Shown piece after piece: positions 61,236 to 64,000 of a DNA stretch of 64,000 nt. Origin of the DNA: CAWFGW01 sp963849955 (GTDB lineage: Bacteria; Bacteroidota; Bacteroidia; Cytophagales; JAAEPT01). Made by a program: the position numbers and the translations under genes. The stretch lies in NCBI GenBank assembly GCA_963849955.1, contig CAWKJU010000007.1, positions 186,001 through 250,000 on the forward strand. The letters are read 5' to 3'. Below the pieces are notes generated by a model. It had not been told where the DNA came from and made no database searches. It saw only the letters and a program-made list of their open reading frames with translations. How positions within the stretch are numbered: position 1 is the first letter of the stretch; each line of letters starts with the position of its first letter.

Positions 61236-61811
61236 ATGGATAAAATTGATTTGAAAATAGTCGATAGTATTGAAAAGGGAGATAATTCTTCTGCATTAAA
61301 ATATTTATATGGTGAACCTTTAAAAAAGGTACGAAATTATATTCTAAAGAATAATGGCTCCAGAGATGATGCCAATGATGTCTTTCAAGATGCGGTCATC
61401 GCACTATTCAACCTCATCAAGAAAGGAAAGTATGATAGAAGCAAAGATTTAAATGGGTTTTTGTATGTGGTTGCAAAAAATTTGTGGGTGGATAAAATCC
61501 GAAAAGATAAAAAAAGAGAGATCACTGATTTCTCTGAAAGTTATGACCACACCGATTACAGTGACCATCTAAAAAGTATGATGTCACAAGAAAAGTTAAC
61601 CGCTTTTCAAACGTTGTTTAACATGCAAACACCACGATGTAAAGCACTATTACATTATTCCATTTATGAAAAATTGAGCATGAAAGAAATTAGTGAAAAA
61701 ATGGGCATGAGTAATGAAAATGTTGCCAAAGCCACTAATTATAGATGCAAACAAGCTTTAGCAAAGCTTATCGAAGAAAATAAAGGTTTAACAAGCTCCT
61801 TAAAATATTGA
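61236..61811 (+). CDS. ECF-type RNA polymerase sigma factor
   Basis: 191 residues, sigma-70 family with only regions 2 and 4. Region 2 is about 20-95 (ALKYLYGEPLKKVRNYI, DDANDVFQDAVIALF, GFLYVVAKNLWVDKIRK) and region 4 about 120-185 (LSMKEISEKMGMSNENVAKATNYRCKQAL, the helix-turn-helix). ATG 61236 fits the family start; the -10 of the promoter at 61197 ends only about 8 nt before it, so the mRNA would be nearly leaderless. The stop overlaps the TTG start of the next gene, an anti-sigma-like protein. Its own promoter matches those of the enzyme genes, so I infer that this sigma factor drives the regulon and itself; this is not proven by sequence. Confidence 0.92.
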   Translation: MDKIDLKIVDSIEKGDNSSALKYLYGEPLKKVRNYILKNNGSRDDANDVFQDAVIALFNLIKKGKYDRSKDLNGFLYVVAKNLWVDKIRKDKKREITDFSESYDHTDYSDHLKSMMSQEKLTAFQTLFNMQTPRCKALLHYSIYEKLSMKEISEKMGMSNENVAKATNYRCKQALAKLIEENKGLTSSLKY

Positions 61812-62941
61812 AATCAAACCTAACCATAGAGGAATTAATTCAAGGCTATAACCTGGGTACATTAACCCCAGAAGACTTAGCTGTGGCCGAATGGAAGTTA
61901 GCCAACGAACCTGACTTTGCACAAGCTGTAGAGGCCGATGCGATGGTTAACGAGGTGATTTTTGGAAATGCCCTGGCTGATGTTAGACAGCAAATGAGTG
62001 CTGATTTATCAAAAATAGAACAAACCAGAAAAACCAACATTAAAGTAGGTGTTGCGATTGGTGTTCTCTTGGTTGGTGCCTTAGTTACTACCGTATTATG
62101 GAATAGCGAAGAACCACCTGTTCAACCACCACAAGAAATTAAACCTCAAATCATTACTCCTGATTGTGCCGCTGTTTCAACAGTAAACGATGATGACAAT
62201 TCAACACCAGAAGTTGAAAATGAACCCGTTGAAGTGACAAAACCAACCGTAACAACGCAAGTTCCTATGCAATCGGTAGCTGAAAAAACACCACCAGCAG
62301 TGGCGGATACTGCTCCGGGAGTGGTTAATAAACCAACAGTTAACCCAACAACGGTTCCTGTTGTGAAAGCGGTTACACCTACAGAACCTTTAGCAGAACC
62401 TACGGAACAACAACCAACCAAAGCGGCCACAGCGATTTGTGATATCCACTTTGAGGTGAAAACCACGGCAAGTTGTCAAGATAATGAAGATGGTGCTATC
62501 CAGGTATTGATGAGTTCAGTGACAGGCGCACAAGAACCCTTGTTGTTTACAATCAAGGAGTTAGGAGTGAAAAGTGTAGGAGGGACCTTCCGCCAGTTAG
62601 CGGCAGGAGAGTACACCATTACCCTGCAGGATCAGGTAGGATGCACGACTAAAAAAACAACGTTGATTCAAGAAAAAACGTGTCTGCCTGAAAACGTTAG
62701 TTTTAACCCGAATTATGGCGAAGTGGCGATGTTGCATCCAACAAATCAGGATAACATCCACCTACAGGTTTTTAGTCGCTTAGGAGTTCTTATCTTTGAA
62801 AACAATTTTGAACCGGGACAAGCAATTACCTGGAATGGTCAATCGAAAGATGGCGCAATTGTCAGCACAGGAACGTATGTTTGTGTTTTAATTAATGAAA
62901 AAGGAGAGAAGTCAAGCATACAAGCTAGTGTCTTAAAGTAA
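61808..62941 (+). CDS. Anti-sigma-like membrane protein with SprB-like repeat and gliding/type B-like C-terminal domain
   Basis: 377 residues from TTG 61808, overlapping the sigma gene stop. Cytoplasmic N-terminus 1-78 with the short helical layout of anti-sigma factors (LIQGYNLGTLTPEDLAVAEW); one transmembrane helix 79-98; a Pro/Thr/Val-rich linker 99-209 long enough to cross much of the periplasm; an SprB-repeat-like domain 210-292 (CQDNEDGAIQV...LAAGEYTITLQDQVGC); and a C-terminal domain 293-377 (LQVFSRLGVLIFENN...WNGQSKDGAIVSTGTYVCVL) matching the gliding-motility/T9SS type B pattern. A sorting-type domain on an inner-membrane protein cannot be ordinary cargo; with a PorP/SprF gene next door it may be an envelope-spanning contact. 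Anti-sigma role is inferred from order and topology. Confidence 0.82.
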   Translation: MKSNLTIEELIQGYNLGTLTPEDLAVAEWKLANEPDFAQAVEADAMVNEVIFGNALADVRQQMSADLSKIEQTRKTNIKVGVAIGVLLVGALVTTVLWNSEEPPVQPPQEIKPQIITPDCAAVSTVNDDDNSTPEVENEPVEVTKPTVTTQVPMQSVAEKTPPAVADTAPGVVNKPTVNPTTVPVVKAVTPTEPLAEPTEQQPTKAATAICDIHFEVKTTASCQDNEDGAIQVLMSSVTGAQEPLLFTIKELGVKSVGGTFRQLAAGEYTITLQDQVGCTTKKTTLIQEKTCLPENVSFNPNYGEVAMLHPTNQDNIHLQVFSRLGVLIFENNFEPGQAITWNGQSKDGAIVSTGTYVCVLINEKGEKSSIQASVLK

Positions 62942-62943
62942 CA

Positions 62944-64000
62944 ATGAAGAAGCAGTTTTTACATATTACCCTATTATTTCTAGTGCTTTTGGTTGCTTAC
63001 AAAAGTAGTGGGCAAACCGTGTCAATTCCGGATTCTAACTTCAGAAAAATATTAAAAATGAAGTATCCGCAGGTTATGTTCGGAAATCAATTAAATGTTG
63101 CTGCTGCAGCTGGCATCACAGAAGGACTTGAGCTGGACAATGCGAATATTGCCAATTTAGAAGGTCTCCAGTACTTCATCAACACACAAGGTTTAGCTGC
63201 TCGGAACAATCAACTGAAATATATTCCAGAATTGGCTTATTTAACGAATTTAGAGCGTATTTACTTAAATGCTAATCAATTGATTGCGTTGCCCGACTTA
63301 TCAGACTTAACTAAAGTTTTTGACCTGCAAGTTCATAACAATCAGCTTACACAGTTACCTGATTTAAGCAACATGGCCAATTTACGTAGTTTGTTCTGTA
63401 ATGACAATCAGTTGCAGGAGCTGCCCGATTTCTCTGATAATTCATCGTTGTTGTTTCTTGTAGCTGGAAACAACCCACTGGAAATTGCTCCTGATTTTTC
63501 TCCATTGATTAATTTAATGGAGTTACACATTCACCAATCCAATATCATAGACACCATCAATGGGCTTTCACAACTAAAAAATTTGAACGTGTTGTATGCG
63601 TGGCAAAACAAGATTACAGATTTATCAGTACTCGATTCCAATACCAAACTGACTACTTTTCAGGTATTTCAAAACGACCTCAGGGAGTTGCCTTATTTGT
63701 TAAATAAACCGTTTTTGTCCTATGCGAATTTTTCAAACAATTACTTAACCTTCGAAGACATTCTACCGCTTCAGGAGCATGATAATTTTAAATTTTTCAG
63801 GTACAACCCACAAAAGCCGGTCACCTTGCCTGATTATACACAACGTTTAAATGATGATTTTGAGATGGCTCTTGATGTTGATACTTCATGGAATACCAAT
63901 CATTACCGATGGTATAAAGACGGAAAGTTAATCGATCAAGCTACTACGCCAGCTATCATATTTAAAGACTTGCAATTTACTGATGCAGGTGTGTATCGAG
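62944..64000 (+). CDS. Secreted leucine-rich-repeat protein with Ig-like domain (3' end outside window)
   Basis: Begins at ATG 62944, two bases after the anti-sigma gene's stop, so it is the third gene of that operon; the frame stays open to the window edge. Signal peptide about 1-23 (cut after SSGQ). From about residue 50 to 270 there are leucine-rich repeats of the LxxLxxLxLxxNxL type (LTNLERIYLNANQLIALPDL, LDLQVHNNQL-like units). From about 310 an Ig-like domain starts (YRWYKDGKLI, FTDAGVYR). It is probably a surface-exposed binding protein; a T9SS tail is expected beyond the edge but cannot be seen. Operon position suggests it may act as ligand sensor or cargo in the sigma/anti-sigma pathway. 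Confidence 0.85.
   Translation, partial: MKKQFLHITLLFLVLLVAYKSSGQTVSIPDSNFRKILKMKYPQVMFGNQLNVAAAAGITEGLELDNANIANLEGLQYFINTQGLAARNNQLKYIPELAYLTNLERIYLNANQLIALPDLSDLTKVFDLQVHNNQLTQLPDLSNMANLRSLFCNDNQLQELPDFSDNSSLLFLVAGNNPLEIAPDFSPLINLMELHIHQSNIIDTINGLSQLKNLNVLYAWQNKITDLSVLDSNTKLTTFQVFQNDLRELPYLLNKPFLSYANFSNNYLTFEDILPLQEHDNFKFFRYNPQKPVTLPDYTQRLNDDFEMALDVDTSWNTNHYRWYKDGKLIDQATTPAIIFKDLQFTDAGVYR

Noticed and set aside
1..64000. CRISPR arrays, tRNA, rRNA, prophage or integrase signatures
   Set aside because: None found on reading the intergenic regions; repeats present are CBM6-coding DNA or the 95-bp element.

Overview
The window is AT-rich DNA from a free-living polysaccharide-degrading member of the phylum Bacteroidota (Cytophagales- or Flavobacteriia-like; the genus cannot be named from sequence alone). 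Nearly every protein has a signal peptide and ends in a type A C-terminal sorting domain of the type IX secretion system (T9SS; 'YPNPF...G.Y.L.I...G....KI.K' pattern). The envelope genes (PorP/SprF, SprB-like repeat, gliding-type C-terminal domain) also point to Bacteroidota. No SusC/SusD pair, tRNA, rRNA, transposase or CRISPR array was seen.

Layout. Positions 1-48.8 kb hold eighteen plus-strand genes, seventeen of them for large secreted modular proteins aimed mainly at glucuronoarabinoxylan. They comprise GH10 xylanases, GH30 (subfamily 8-like) glucuronoxylanase, GH43 arabinofuranosidases/xylosidases, two GH5 enzymes, a clan GH-A enzyme of unclear family, three CE6 acetyl xylan esterases, a CE1 and a BD-FAE-like esterase, a PL1 pectate lyase, an LVIVD-repeat protein paired with a dihaem cytochrome c, and a CotH-kinase/lamin-tail protein. 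Most share one cassette: catalytic domain, Ig-like domain, one or two CBM6 modules, T9SS tail. The CBM6 DNA is almost identical between several genes. From 49.1 to 51.9 kb there is an unrelated minus-strand island (an endonuclease/exonuclease/phosphatase-fold membrane protein and two small secreted proteins), with a 95-bp two-hairpin repeat after two of its genes. From 52.1 to 57.8 kb lie a GH43 arabinanase and a PL11 rhamnogalacturonan lyase, built with CBM35 and Cys-rich spacers instead of tandem CBM6. At 58.2-60.2 kb a further GH10 xylanase lies on the minus strand.

The right end (60.3-64 kb) holds a PorP/SprF-family gene divergent from an operon of an ECF-type sigma factor, a membrane anti-sigma-like protein carrying a periplasmic SprB-like repeat and a gliding/type-B-like C-terminal domain, and a secreted leucine-rich-repeat protein cut by the window edge.

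How it works together. Reading the intergenic regions by eye gives a bipartite promoter, TGATGAC (or TGTTTAC/CGTTTAC) - exactly 16 bp - CGTAG, upstream of eleven enzyme or accessory genes on both strands and upstream of the sigma gene itself. It has the geometry of an ECF sigma promoter. The main inference is that the locus is an autoregulated ECF-sigma regulon for T9SS-secreted xylan- and pectin-degrading enzymes, possibly controlled from the cell surface through the PorP/SprF protein and the anti-sigma protein's C-terminal domain, in place of the SusCD/hybrid-two-component or SusCD/FecR logic of classical Bacteroidota polysaccharide loci. All site matches were made by eye; no search or statistics were run.
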